A stretch of 27,001 nucleotides of DNA from an uncultured Gemmatimonadota bacterium (GTDB lineage: Bacteria; Gemmatimonadota; Gemmatimonadetes; Gemmatimonadales; GWC2-71-9), in contig CAMLHU010000002.1 in the NCBI GenBank assembly GCA_946479825.1, positions 1 to 27,001 on the forward strand, given 5' to 3'. Below, in pieces: positions 15,107 to 24,179 of this stretch (its first letter is position 1; each line of letters opens with the position of its first letter). The position numbers were made by a program, and so were the translations under genes. Below the pieces are notes generated by a model. It saw nothing but the letters and a program-made list of their open reading frames with translations, was not told the DNA's origin and ran no database searches.

Positions 15107-16888
15107 GTTTCTCCCTCACGTCCCCCGTCGTGGCAAACCACGCCGGGGGACGTTGACCTTCCCCCTGCCGCCGTCGAGAACGCCGAGGTCGCCCGGCTTC
15201 TCCGCGAGACCGCCGACCTGCTCGACCTTTCCGGCGCCAATCCGTTCCGCATCCGGGCATATCGCAATGCGGCGAGGGTGGTGGAAGAGCTCCCGCGCCC
15301 TGCGGCGGGCATCGCCGAGGCCGAGCTCGATGCGCTGCCCGGCATCGGCGAGGACCTGGCGGGCAAGATCCACGAGGCGGCGACGACCGGCCGTCTCCGG
15401 GCGCTGGCCGCGCTCGAGCGCAAGGTCCCCGCGGGTCTCGCCGCGCTGCTCCAGGTGCAGGGCTTGGGCCCGAAGCGAGTGCGTGAGCTCCATCGCCGGC
15501 TCCGGGTGCGGACGCTCGAGGATCTCGCCGCCGCCATCGCCAAGGGACGCGTGCGCCGGCTCAAGGGGTTCGGGATCCGGAGCGAAGAGAAGTTGCGGCA
15601 GGCCCTGGCCGCGCGGCCGGCCGGGGCGCCGCGGGTGTTGCGCGCGGTCGCGGCGCAGTACGGCGAATCGCTGCTCACGTACCTGCGTCGCGTGCGTGGC
15701 GTCGACCGCGCCGAGCTGGCCGGCAGCTACCGCCGATGCCGTGAGACGGTCGGGGACCTCGACATCCTCGTCATCGCGACCGACGCCGCGCGCGTGGTGG
15801 ACCGCTTCACCGCCTATCCCGGCGCCGCGGAGGTCCTGGCCGCGGGGCCCACCCGCGCCGCCATCCGCCTGCGCTCGGGACTGCAGGTGGACCTGCGGGT
15901 CCTCGACGGGGCGAGCTACGGCGCGGGCCTCTACTACTTCACCGGCTCCAAGGCCCACAACGTGGCCGTCCGCCGCCGCGCGCAGGAGATGGGGCTCAAG
16001 GTCAACGAGTACGGCGTCTTCCGGGGGGCCAGGCGGATCGCGGGGCGGACCGAGACCGAGGTGGCGCGTGCCGTGGGGCTGCCGCTCATCCCGCCCGAGC
16101 TGCGCGAGGACCAGGGCGAGATCGAGGCCGCCCTGGCGGGCACGTTGCCGAGGCTCGTGCGGCTCGAGGACCTCCGCGGCGACCTGCAGATGCACACTAC
16201 GGCGAGCGACGGCCGCGACTCGCTCGAGGCGATGGCGGAGGCGGCCAGGGCACGGGGCTACGCGTACATGGCGGTGACCGACCACTCGCCGGCGGTCCGG
16301 GTCGCCGGAGGACTCGACCGGGCGGGGTTCCGCCGCCAGTGGCGCCGGATCGACCGGCTCAACGCGTCCTTCCGGGGCTTCTCGATCCTCAAGGGCGCCG
16401 AAGTGGACATCCTGGCGGACGGCTCGCTCGACCTCGACGACGACACGCTGGCGGAGCTCGACATCGTCCTGGTGTCACTGCATTCCCGGCTCGACCTGCC
16501 GGCGCGCGAGCAGACCCGGCGGGTCGTCCGCGCGCTGCGCCACGCCTCGGTGGACGTCCTGGCCCATCCGACGGGCCGGCTGATCGGGCGGCGGCCGCCG
16601 GCGGCGTTCGACCTTCGGCAGGTCGTCCGCGCCGCGGTGGAACACGGCGTGATGCTCGAGGTGAACGCCCAGCCCGAGCGCCTCGACCTGGACGACGCCG
16701 CCTGCCGCCTCGCGGCGGACCTCGGCGCCACGTTCACGATCTCGACCGACGCGCATTCGGCCGGGGACCTGGACCTGATGCGCTGGGGCGTGGACCAGGC
16801 CCGGCGGGGATGGCTGTCGGCCGACCGGGTCGCGAACGCCCGCCCGCTCCCCGCCCTCCGCCGCCTCCTGCACGCCGGCCGCCGCTGA
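15071..16888 (+). CDS. polX: PolX-type DNA polymerase/3'-5' exonuclease with PHP domain
   Basis: A 605-residue family X DNA polymerase for gap filling in base-excision repair. The start is TTG 15071, the only usable start before the conserved domain, with AGGTGA at 15062-15067; this leaves about 35 poorly conserved leader residues. The N-terminal 8-kDa-like and helix-hairpin-helix region covers about residues 36-200 (ENAEVARLLRETADLLDL; LPGIGEDLAGKI; VQGLGPKRVRELH). The polymerase palm has LAGSYRRCRETVGDLDILV with metal-binding Asp229 and Asp231, a third Asp in LQVDLRVL, and YYFTGSKAHNV. The C-terminal PHP domain has DLQMHTTASDGRDS (His375), AVTDHSP, VLAHPTGRLIGRR and STDAHSAGDLDLM, so the exonuclease metal site appears intact. 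Family assignment is secure. Confidence 0.95.
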   Translation: MIGFTEVSRRNQVSPSRPPSWQTTPGDVDLPPAAVENAEVARLLRETADLLDLSGANPFRIRAYRNAARVVEELPRPAAGIAEAELDALPGIGEDLAGKIHEAATTGRLRALAALERKVPAGLAALLQVQGLGPKRVRELHRRLRVRTLEDLAAAIAKGRVRRLKGFGIRSEEKLRQALAARPAGAPRVLRAVAAQYGESLLTYLRRVRGVDRAELAGSYRRCRETVGDLDILVIATDAARVVDRFTAYPGAAEVLAAGPTRAAIRLRSGLQVDLRVLDGASYGAGLYYFTGSKAHNVAVRRRAQEMGLKVNEYGVFRGARRIAGRTETEVARAVGLPLIPPELREDQGEIEAALAGTLPRLVRLEDLRGDLQMHTTASDGRDSLEAMAEAARARGYAYMAVTDHSPAVRVAGGLDRAGFRRQWRRIDRLNASFRGFSILKGAEVDILADGSLDLDDDTLAELDIVLVSLHSRLDLPAREQTRRVVRALRHASVDVLAHPTGRLIGRRPPAAFDLRQVVRAAVEHGVMLEVNAQPERLDLDDAACRLAADLGATFTISTDAHSAGDLDLMRWGVDQARRGWLSADRVANARPLPALRRLLHAGRR

Positions 16889-16905
16889 CCTTTCCGGAAC
16901 GCGAC

Positions 16906-16939
16906 GGGCGGCCGGCGCCGTGCGCGGCACCGACCGCCC
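16906..16939. terminator. Imperfect hairpin between convergent polX and hsp20
   Basis: GGGCGG (16906-16911) pairs with CCGCCC (16934-16939). The interior pairs with two mismatches around the loop TGCG. It sits in the 76 bases between the two convergent stop codons and could terminate both genes. There is no T-tract. Confidence 0.4.
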
Positions 16940-16964
16940 TCAGGTCATCACCCGGTGGGCGAGC

Positions 16965-17408
16965 CTACTTCACCATGATGCGGCTCTTGACCGCCGTCTC
17001 CGCCTTCGGGATGCGGATGGTGATGAGCCCGTCGGCGCAGCGCGCCTCGACGTTCTCCGTCTTCACGGCCGAGGGCAGGCGGACGCTCCGGACGAACCGG
17101 CCCGACTCCCGCTCCCGCCAGAAGAACTCCTCCGACTTCTCCTCGTGCTCGAAGTGCCGGCGTCCCGACACGGTGAGCACCTGCCCCTCGAGGTTCACGT
17201 CGATGTCGTCCTTCGGGACCCCGCACGCCTCGACCCGGACGACGTACTCCTTGTCCGTCTCGGAAAAGTCGAGGTTCGGCGTCCACCCGGTCACCGACTC
17301 GGCGGTCGGCATCCCGAAGAGCGGCGCACTGAACATCCGGTCGACCAGACGATCGAAGTCGTCCTTCACGACCGAGGCCAGGGTTGGGGTGGTGGTGGCG
17401 AGCTTCAT
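16965..17408 (-). CDS. Hsp20/alpha-crystallin small heat-shock protein
   Basis: A 147-residue ATP-independent holdase chaperone that binds unfolding proteins and forms oligomers in the cytosol. The start ATG 17408 is firm: AGAGGAGG lies five bases upstream. The N-terminal arm (MKLATTTPTLASVVKDDFDRLVDRMFSAP) precedes the alpha-crystallin domain. That domain begins WTPNLDFSETDKEYVVRVEACGVPKDDIDVNLEGQVLTVSG and continues through FVRSVRLPSAVKTENVEARCADGLITIRIPK. The C-terminal ITIRI and the short tail fit the family. I found no CIRCE element or sigma32 promoter in the 101 bases upstream. The gene is a stop-to-start neighbour of the barrel-protein gene at 17510. Confidence 0.95.
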   Translation of the reverse strand: MKLATTTPTLASVVKDDFDRLVDRMFSAPLFGMPTAESVTGWTPNLDFSETDKEYVVRVEACGVPKDDIDVNLEGQVLTVSGRRHFEHEEKSEEFFWRERESGRFVRSVRLPSAVKTENVEARCADGLITIRIPKAETAVKSRIMVK

Positions 17409-17509
17409 ACGGTCCTCCTCTGCGACGACGGTTGTAGGTGGCGGCGGACTTCGGCCACAACAGTAGCGCCGACGCGGTGAACCGCCGTTGAAGCATGCCG
17501 GAACATTTC

Positions 17510-18298
17510 TTAGTTGCCGGCGAGCGGGATCTCGATCGTGGTCAGCAACGTGGTGCGGTCGCCTGCGGCGGTCAGGCCGAATCCGATCCCCGCCTTGAGC
17601 TCGATGTCGTCCCCGAGACGGAGGGTCGCTCCGGGCATGAGCTGGTGGATCTGCGCGCCCGTGGGTGCCCACTCGCCGAACGCGCCGAGCGCGCTGAAAT
17701 AGTCCATCGACAGCTGGACGGCCGGCGACACGGAGAGCGCCGCGCGCGCGCTCGGCTCGAACTCCCATTCCGCGTCGGCCCCTGCGCCGAGCCCCCGCTC
17801 AAAGCGTGCGTTCTGTCGCACCTCCAGCCGGCCAAAGCGGTGCCAGACCGCCGGTGTCGCCTCGATCGCAAACGCGTGCTCGTCGAACCCGGCGGCGGTA
17901 TGGCCGAGCTCGACGTTCAGGCCGAGGTTGACCGGGAGGTGCCAGGTGGCGGGCGCGGCGCCCAGAAGACGCAGCCGCCATCCCGCAAATTCCGGGGAGG
18001 TGGCCGGCTGGCGCGCGAACAGTCCGTAGGCGGCGACCTCCACTCCCTGGCCGAGCCCGTGCGTGCCCTCGAGGGTCAGGTGTGCGGCGCGGTCAGTGGG
18101 TTGGACGGCACCGTCGGGCGTGGTGGTGCCGCGGGCGGAGTAGGCGAGCCGCGCTTCGGCCTCCCACGCCCCTGCCGGCGCGGCCCGGCCCGAGTACACC
18201 TCCAGTTCGAAGGGATCCTGGGCGGAGAGCGGGGCGGCGATTGCCGCGATCGTGCTGGCCACGACGGCGAGGCGAAGCGGGCGGCAGAAACGGAACAC
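17510..18298 (-). CDS. Exported beta-barrel-like protein, transporter-type
   Basis: A 262-residue protein of unknown function. The start is GTG 18298 with AGGGA seven bases upstream. The signal peptide is RLAVVASTIAAIAAPLSAQ. The mature part alternates polar and apolar residues in about ten strands with aromatic ends (FELEVYSGRAAPAGAWEAEARLAY; VNLGLNVELGHTA; FEPSARAALSVSPAVQLSMDY; LRLGDDIELKAGIGFGLT). It ends in a strand that terminates IEIPLAGN rather than the canonical C-terminal Phe. This resembles outer-membrane barrels of the MetA-pathway/transporter type, but no TonB box or plug domain is present. It has its own promoter with a Fur-like dyad upstream, suggesting metal control. Confidence 0.7.
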   Translation of the reverse strand: MFRFCRPLRLAVVASTIAAIAAPLSAQDPFELEVYSGRAAPAGAWEAEARLAYSARGTTTPDGAVQPTDRAAHLTLEGTHGLGQGVEVAAYGLFARQPATSPEFAGWRLRLLGAAPATWHLPVNLGLNVELGHTAAGFDEHAFAIEATPAVWHRFGRLEVRQNARFERGLGAGADAEWEFEPSARAALSVSPAVQLSMDYFSALGAFGEWAPTGAQIHQLMPGATLRLGDDIELKAGIGFGLTAAGDRTTLLTTIEIPLAGN

Positions 18299-18343
18299 GA
18301 CGGATCCCTGGCGTGGGTGATGGAGGACCTTCGATTGGGGAGC

Positions 18344-18371
18344 AGATTAGTCGGGTAATTTTCAATGTCAA
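18344..18371 (-). promoter_or_regulatory. Sigma70 promoter of the barrel-protein gene
   Basis: On the minus strand, a perfect -35 TTGACA (18371-18366), a 16-base spacer and TAATCT (18349-18344), in an AT-rich patch unlike the surroundings. Transcription would start near 18337, leaving a leader of about 40 bases before the GTG at 18298. Confidence 0.65.
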
Positions 18372-18378
18372 TAATTAC

Positions 18379-18395
18379 TTGAGAGTCATTCTCTC
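18379..18395. promoter_or_regulatory. Fur-like dyad immediately upstream of the promoter
   Basis: TTGAGAGTCATTCTCTC contains GAGA-N5-TCTC and differs by one base from the TTGAGAATCATTCTC form common among Fur boxes. It lies about eight bases upstream of the -35 TTGACA of the barrel gene, so it could bind a Fur-family regulator. Spacing upstream of -35 is less usual for simple repression. Tentative. Confidence 0.4.
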
Positions 18396-18418
18396 CACGC
18401 CAGCGCACCAAAGAAGAC

Positions 18419-18446
18419 GCCCCGTGACCCGATCAGGTCACGGGGC
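18419..18446 (-). terminator. Rho-independent terminator of the PAP2 gene
   Basis: A perfect 11-bp stem: GCCCCGTGACC (18419-18429) and GGTCACGGGGC (18436-18446), with a six-base loop. On the minus strand it is followed by the T-rich GTCTTCTTT. It begins 24 bases after the stop of the gene at 18471. Confidence 0.85.
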
Positions 18447-18470
18447 GCGTCGGCGCATTGGGAGCAGCGC

Positions 18471-19448
18471 TCAGGCGGCCTGGGCCTGCTCCAACTCCTC
18501 GAGTTCGGCCAGTTCCGCGCGCCCGCGCGGCTCGCACGCGGGGCACAGGTACGGCGTCGCCACCGCCACCACGCCCGCCACGCCGAGCCCGGCGATGGCG
18601 TCCACGCCGTAGTGGATCTGCAGGTACACCACGGCGGCGACGATGCCGAGGGCCGGGACCATCAGGATCCAGCCGAGGGGGCGCCAGCCGCGGAAGGCGA
18701 AGATCGCCGCCGTCACCGCCGCGGCCACGTGGCTCGACGGGAAGGCGGTGCCCCACGAGTCGCCCCCTTCGATCACGTGCCGCGCCACCCGCACCGGCCA
18801 CACCTCGGCGCCCGGTCCCGCGGGCCACGGCCAGAAGTACGGCGGCCCGGCCACCGGGAAGAGGAGGAAGACGAGGTAGCAGGCGAAGAACGTGAGCGTC
18901 ACCGCGTAGATGGCCTGGCGGGCGGCCGCCCGCCGGCCGATGGCCCAGAGCACCGCCGGCCCGATGATCACCACGAAGTAGAACGAGAGATAGCAGAGCC
19001 CCAGCACCCACGAGAGCAGCACGCTCGGCATGGTCCGGCCCCAGGCGTACGCCACCTGCTGGCCGAAGACCGCGAGCTCCCAGCGCTGGACCATCAGGTC
19101 GAACGACGTGTCGGCGGCGAGCTGGTGCGGCGCGTTGAGGAGCCCGACCGCGGCGTAGAGCCCGGTGATGACGAACGGGACGTACCACTCGGCGAGGAAC
19201 GAATGCCGGCGCGTGGCCCGCGCGCGGGGCGCGGCCAGCACGGCCAGGAAGAGCAGCGTATTGGCGCAGAGGAGCCACCCCGCCTCGAGGGGCGTGGGAC
19301 GCTCCTGCCGCCACCCCGCGAGGTGCGCGAGGAGGATGCCGGTGGTGCAGGCGACGTAGAGCAGCGTGAGGCGATCAAGCGGCGAGAACGCCGGGGTCCG
19401 GCGGTCCAGCCGGAGCCAGCTGCGGATCAGCACTGCCGGGGCCGACAC
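18471..19448 (-). CDS. PAP2-superfamily membrane phosphatase (AUR1/inositol-phosphoceramide-synthase-like)
   Basis: A 325-residue integral membrane protein of the PAP2 superfamily that would act on lipid or isoprenoid phosphates at the membrane. Start chosen at GTG 19448, because AGGAGG lies ten bases upstream; a longer frame from GTG 19514 has no SD. About eight hydrophobic helices are visible (LTLLYVACTTGILLAHLAGW; WYVPFVITGLYAAVGLL; VLLSWVLGLCYLSFYFVVIIG). The catalytic motifs are the GTAFPSSHVAAAV block (Ser-His) and QIHYGVDAIAG (His-x-x-x-Asp). PVAGPPYFWP precedes them, as in AUR1-like members. The classical KX6RP first motif is not visible, which also fits that subgroup. An acidic tail (ELAELEELEQ) follows. 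Substrate is uncertain. Confidence 0.85.
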   Translation of the reverse strand: MSAPAVLIRSWLRLDRRTPAFSPLDRLTLLYVACTTGILLAHLAGWRQERPTPLEAGWLLCANTLLFLAVLAAPRARATRRHSFLAEWYVPFVITGLYAAVGLLNAPHQLAADTSFDLMVQRWELAVFGQQVAYAWGRTMPSVLLSWVLGLCYLSFYFVVIIGPAVLWAIGRRAAARQAIYAVTLTFFACYLVFLLFPVAGPPYFWPWPAGPGAEVWPVRVARHVIEGGDSWGTAFPSSHVAAAVTAAIFAFRGWRPLGWILMVPALGIVAAVVYLQIHYGVDAIAGLGVAGVVAVATPYLCPACEPRGRAELAELEELEQAQAA

Positions 19449-19605
19449 TCTGCTGCGTCCTCCTCGGGAAAGCGGATCGGTCCGCTCGGGGTCGAGCGAC
19501 CCCGGGCAGTTCACGTGCCGGGGGAAGGTCTAATCTAGCCCGCCGATCCCGATCGCGCGATGTCGAGCCCGGGCCCGGACTTAACCCTGCATTTACCGGG
19601 GATTC

Positions 19606-19635
19606 TTGACATTCCGACTGAACAACTCGTAATTC
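19606..19635 (+). promoter_or_regulatory. Promoter of the sulfurtransferase gene
   Basis: A perfect TTGACA (19606-19611), an 18-base spacer and TAATTC (19630-19635), in a locally AT-rich stretch. Transcription would begin about 23 bases before the ATG at 19665. It lies in the 216 bases between divergent genes. I see no equally good promoter for the minus-strand PAP2 gene. Confidence 0.6.
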
Positions 19636-19664
19636 TTCACTCCCGCATTCTGCGAGTTCGCCTG

Positions 19665-20546
19665 ATGTCTGCCCCGACCCCGATGCCCATCCCCGCGCGT
19701 GGCTACGCCCACCCCGAAGTCCTGGTCGATACGGCCTGGGTGGCCGACCACCTGCGCGATCCCGATGTCCGCCTGATCGAGTCGAACGAAGATCTCCTGC
19801 TCTACGACACCGGCCATATCCCCGGCGCCGTGAAGCTCGACTGGCTCACCGATCTCAACGACCCGGTGGTCCGGGACTACGTCGACCAGGCGCGGCTTCA
19901 GGCCTTCCTTCGGAAGGCCGGGGTCAACGCGACGACCACGATCGTCCTCTATGGCGACAAGAACAACTGGTGGGCCACCTACGCGTTCTGGGTGCTGCGG
20001 CTCTTCGGTATGGAGCGGCTGCGGATCCTCGCCGGCGGGCGCGCCCGCTGGGCCGCGGAGGGACGTCCGCTCGTCACCGAGCGTCCGTCCTGGCCGGCCG
20101 GGAACGTCGTGGTGGGCCCGCGTGACGACCGGAAGATCCGCGCCTTCCGCGACGACGTCCTGGCCCATGTCCGCGCCGGCCGGGCGCTGGTGGACGTCAG
20201 GAGCCCAGAGGAGTACCGGGGCGAGCGGCTGCACATGCCCGACTACCCGAACGAGGGCGCGGTGCGCGGCGGTCACATCCCCGGCGCGCGGAACGTCCCG
20301 TGGGCGCGCGCGGTGGATCCGGCCACCGGCACGTTCCGCCCGGCCACAGAGCTCCGCGATCTCTACCAGCGCGAGCAGGGCCTCTCGCCCGACGCCGACG
20401 TGGTGGCGTACTGCCGCATCGGCGAGCGGTCGTCCCACCCCTGGTTCGTCCTCTCCTACCTGCTCGGCTACCCGTCGGTCCGGAACTACGACGGTTCCTG
20501 GACCGAATGGGGGAACGCCGTCGGCGTCCCGGTCGAGCGCCCTTAA
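19665..20546 (+). CDS. sseA: Thiosulfate sulfurtransferase (two-domain rhodanese)
   Basis: A 293-residue cytosolic sulfurtransferase that moves sulfane sulfur from thiosulfate or 3-mercaptopyruvate to an acceptor. Start chosen at ATG 19665, just downstream of a good promoter; an upstream frame from 19560 would begin before that promoter. The N-terminal rhodanese domain ([38 protein letters not shown]) is the inactive one. The C-terminal domain ([33 protein letters not shown]) carries the active loop [12 protein letters not shown] with Cys250. This is the CRxGER loop of actinobacterial-type thiosulfate sulfurtransferases rather than the CGSGVTA of mercaptopyruvate enzymes. Its stop codon shares TTAA with the convergent sufE gene, another sulfur-transfer protein. 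Confidence 0.93.
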   Translation: MSAPTPMPIPARGYAHPEVLVDTAWVADHLRDPDVRLIESNEDLLLYDTGHIPGAVKLDWLTDLNDPVVRDYVDQARLQAFLRKAGVNATTTIVLYGDKNNWWATYAFWVLRLFGMERLRILAGGRARWAAEGRPLVTERPSWPAGNVVVGPRDDRKIRAFRDDVLAHVRAGRALVDVRSPEEYRGERLHMPDYPNEGAVRGGHIPGARNVPWARAVDPATGTFRPATELRDLYQREQGLSPDADVVAYCRIGERSSHPWFVLSYLLGYPSVRNYDGSWTEWGNAVGVPVERP

Positions 20547-20965
20547 TTCGCGGGGAGCTCCCGCGCGAGCCGCTTCACCCGGCCAAGCACGGCCGTGAGC
20601 CCCTGCATCCGGGTCATGCCGAGCGCCTCGGTCAGCTTGAGGCGGTCGAGGAGGTCGTCGGGGATCGCCTGCACCTCCGCCGGCGTGGCTCCGTCCACCT
20701 GCCGCTTGAGCAGCGCCACGAACCCCCGCACCGTGGGCGACTCGCGCGCCACGTCCGCGTACAGCCGCAGCGTCCCGTCCTCCCGCTCCAGCCACAGGAA
20801 CACCGGCGTCTGGCATTCGTGCACCCGGCCCGCGCCGGCCTCCCGCGCCGCGTGATAGCGCTCGGGCAGGTCGGGGAGCTTGTTGGCGTAGTCGAGCAGC
20901 AGCTCGAGCCGGGTGGTCCGGTCCACGGTCTCGAACCGCTGGATGGTGGTGGCGAGCGAAGGCAT
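20543..20965 (-). CDS. sufE: SufE-family Fe-S cluster assembly sulfur acceptor
   Basis: A 140-residue protein that accepts persulfide sulfur from the cysteine desulfurase SufS and passes it to the SufBCD scaffold. Start ATG 20965, with no obvious SD. The N-terminal helix [30 protein letters not shown] precedes the conserved loop [11 protein letters not shown], in which Cys51 is at the same residue number as the sulfur-accepting Cys of E. coli SufE. Later family features are [19 protein letters not shown] and a [22 protein letters not shown]-terminus. No sufS or sufBCD lies within the window. It converges on the sulfurtransferase gene with a 4-base overlap and is divergent from the ArsC-like gene (70 bases between starts). 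Confidence 0.93.
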   Translation of the reverse strand: MPSLATTIQRFETVDRTTRLELLLDYANKLPDLPERYHAAREAGAGRVHECQTPVFLWLEREDGTLRLYADVARESPTVRGFVALLKRQVDGATPAEVQAIPDDLLDRLKLTEALGMTRMQGLTAVLGRVKRLARELPAN

Positions 20966-21021
20966 GGTGGAAGGTAGCGGCGGCCGAGGGGCAGGTGGGA
21001 GGCGGCAGGCGACGACCCCGC

Positions 21022-21027
21022 TATCTT
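21022..21027 (+). promoter_or_regulatory. -10-like box just upstream of the ArsC-like gene
   Basis: TATCTT lies only eight bases before the ATG at 21036, so a transcript starting from it would have almost no leader. No SD precedes the ATG. No good -35 is seen 16-18 bases upstream. This suggests leaderless translation but does not prove it. Confidence 0.35.
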
Positions 21028-21035
21028 CCCGCCCC

Positions 21036-21383
21036 ATGGACGTCCAGGTCTTCGGCACGAAGAAGAGCGCCGACACGCGCGCGGCGCTCCGCTTCTTCGC
21101 GGAACGCCGGATCAGGGTCCACTTCGTGGACCTCGACGAGCGCGCCGCGTCGCCCGGCGAGTTGCGGCGCTTTGCCCAGAGATTCGGCGTGGGCGCGCTG
21201 GTGGACCGGACCTCGAAGCGCTTCGCCGAGCTGGGGCTCGGCGCGGCGGCGCTCTCGGACGAGCGGTGGCTCGAGCGGCTGGCCGACGAGCCGCGGCTGC
21301 TGGTGACGCCGCTGGTGCGGTGGCAGCAGCGGCTCACGGTCGGCAAGGCGGAAACGGAATGGCGGCAATGGACGGGGAAGTGA
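21036..21383 (+). CDS. ArsC/Spx-fold protein lacking the catalytic cysteine
   Basis: A 115-residue protein with the ArsC/Spx/YffB thioredoxin-like pattern. The N-terminus MDVQVFGTKKSADTRAALRFF aligns with the family's YGIPNCDTxRKA segment, but the Cys position is Ser and no other Cys exists in the chain. VHFVDLDERAASPGELRRFAQRFG and LVDRTSKRFAELGL match the middle of the fold. LLVTPLVRWQQRLTVGKAETEW matches the usual LIKRPVV...VGF end. It therefore cannot work as a thiol-dependent arsenate reductase and may be a binding or regulatory member. It is one base upstream of the ABC-F gene, so the two are co-transcribed and probably co-translated. Start ATG 21036 lies behind a close -10-like box. 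Confidence 0.82.
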   Translation: MDVQVFGTKKSADTRAALRFFAERRIRVHFVDLDERAASPGELRRFAQRFGVGALVDRTSKRFAELGLGAAALSDERWLERLADEPRLLVTPLVRWQQRLTVGKAETEWRQWTGK

Positions 21384-21384
21384 G

Positions 21385-23304
<1,920 letters not shown>

Positions 23305-23337
23305 CCGCCCGCGCCGGCCCGGTCGCCCCCGAACGCA

Positions 23338-23367
23338 CGAACCCCCGCGAGGCCTCGCGGGGGTTCG
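23338..23367. terminator. Bidirectional terminator between convergent genes
   Basis: A perfect 30-base palindrome with half-site CGAACCCCCGCGAGG, centred at 23352/23353. It lies 33 bases after the ABC-F stop and 38 bases before the end of the minus-strand regulator gene. TCGTTCC follows on the plus strand and TGCGTTC on the minus strand. Confidence 0.8.
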
Positions 23368-23405
23368 TCGTTCCGGGCAGGTGCGTGCGGCGGACGCTGG
23401 CCGCC

Positions 23406-24038
23406 CTACTGCTCCATCTCGAACCGGCAGCGGGCCCGGCCGCCGGCGTGGTCGCACTTTTCGGTGACGCGCCGCCCTGTCGCTCCCGACAAGAGCGCTT
23501 CGATGCCGTGGCACATGGCGTGATGCGATGACGTCACCTCTGCCAGGGGGCACGCCAGGCCGTCGATCGTGATGGTTCCGTCCGTGGCCACCGACGCGAC
23601 GACACCGCCCAGCTCGGCGAGGGCCGCCGACGCGGCTGCGATGCATTGCTCGTCCGACGCCCCCGCCGCCGGCCCACTGCGGGGCCCCAGCCGCCGCCCG
23701 GCGGCGCGGAGCAGCTCGTCGAGCTGGCCGGGGTCGAGGCGCGCGGCGAGCTCATCCAGCAGGCTCCGCAGCACCGGCGCGTAGGCCTTCGAGAACTGCG
23801 CCTCCGCCGCCGCCGTCAGGCGGTAGATGCGAGCCGGCTTTCCCACCCCGCGCCGCAACTCGTCAGACTCGACCATCCCGTCGCGTTCGAGGGGCGCGAG
23901 GTGGCCTCGCACGGCGTTGGCCGTGAGCCCGATCGCGCGGGCTAGCGCCTCCGCCGTTCGCGGCTCACGCCGCAGCAGGTCGACAATCCTCCCGCGGCTC
24001 GTTTGCAGAAATCGCTCATTCCAGACGGTACTGGCCAT
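23406..24038 (-). CDS. SufR-like winged-helix transcriptional regulator with four C-terminal cysteines
   Basis: A 210-residue DNA-binding regulator. The N-terminal winged helix is RGRIVDLLRREPRTAEALARAIGLTANAVRGHLAPLERDGMVES with a GKPARIYRLT wing, as in DeoR/ArsR-like SufR proteins. A helical linker leads to a C-terminal sensor domain with Cys163, Cys176, Cys195 and Cys204 (ACPLAEV, AMCHGIEALLSG, EKCDHAGGRARCRFEM), plausible Fe-S cluster ligands. SufR represses Fe-S assembly genes and senses the cluster. Start ATG 24038 is behind an AT-rich promoter. A perfect inverted repeat at 24071-24100 is the obvious candidate operator, for itself and for the divergent gene at 24180. The cluster role is inferred from the Cys pattern. 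Confidence 0.88.
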   Translation of the reverse strand: MASTVWNERFLQTSRGRIVDLLRREPRTAEALARAIGLTANAVRGHLAPLERDGMVESDELRRGVGKPARIYRLTAAAEAQFSKAYAPVLRSLLDELAARLDPGQLDELLRAAGRRLGPRSGPAAGASDEQCIAAASAALAELGGVVASVATDGTITIDGLACPLAEVTSSHHAMCHGIEALLSGATGRRVTEKCDHAGGRARCRFEMEQ

Positions 24039-24046
24039 GCCATAAA

Positions 24047-24073
24047 CCTATAATAGCAATTGAGTTATGTCAA
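24047..24073 (-). promoter_or_regulatory. Possible promoter of the SufR-like regulator
   Basis: On the minus strand, TTGACA (24073-24068), a short 15-base spacer and TATAGG (24052-24047). TATTAT nearby (24055-24050) is an alternative -10 without a matching -35. The -35 overlaps the left arm of the inverted repeat at 24071-24100, as expected for autoregulation. Confidence 0.4.
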
Positions 24074-24100
24074 TTACACAAGTAAACCCTTGTGTAATTG
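24071..24100. promoter_or_regulatory. Perfect 12-bp inverted repeat, candidate operator
   Basis: CAATTACACAAG (24071-24082), spacer TAAACC and CTTGTGTAATTG (24089-24100): a perfect 12-bp dyad with a 6-base spacer. It is AT-rich in a GC-rich genome and lies between the divergent regulator (24038) and DUF4142 (24180) genes. The size and symmetry suit a dimeric winged-helix regulator. As RNA it would also fold, but no T-tract follows. Confidence 0.7.
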
Positions 24101-24179
24101 GTGTATTGTGGTAACTTCGGGTCCGGCCCAGGAAACCGCAAGGCCGATCCTCAACCCCAACCCCGTTCCGGAGGTAGGT

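Noticed and set aside
17409..17509. Heat-shock control element before hsp20 (CIRCE, sigma32 promoter or ROSE-like thermometer)
   Set aside because: No TTAGCACTC dyad, no CTTGAAA/CCCCAT pair, and no sequence pairing with the SD was found in these 101 bases.
21036..21383. Naming the ArsC-like gene arsenate reductase
   Set aside because: The catalytic Cys is absent, so only the fold can be claimed.
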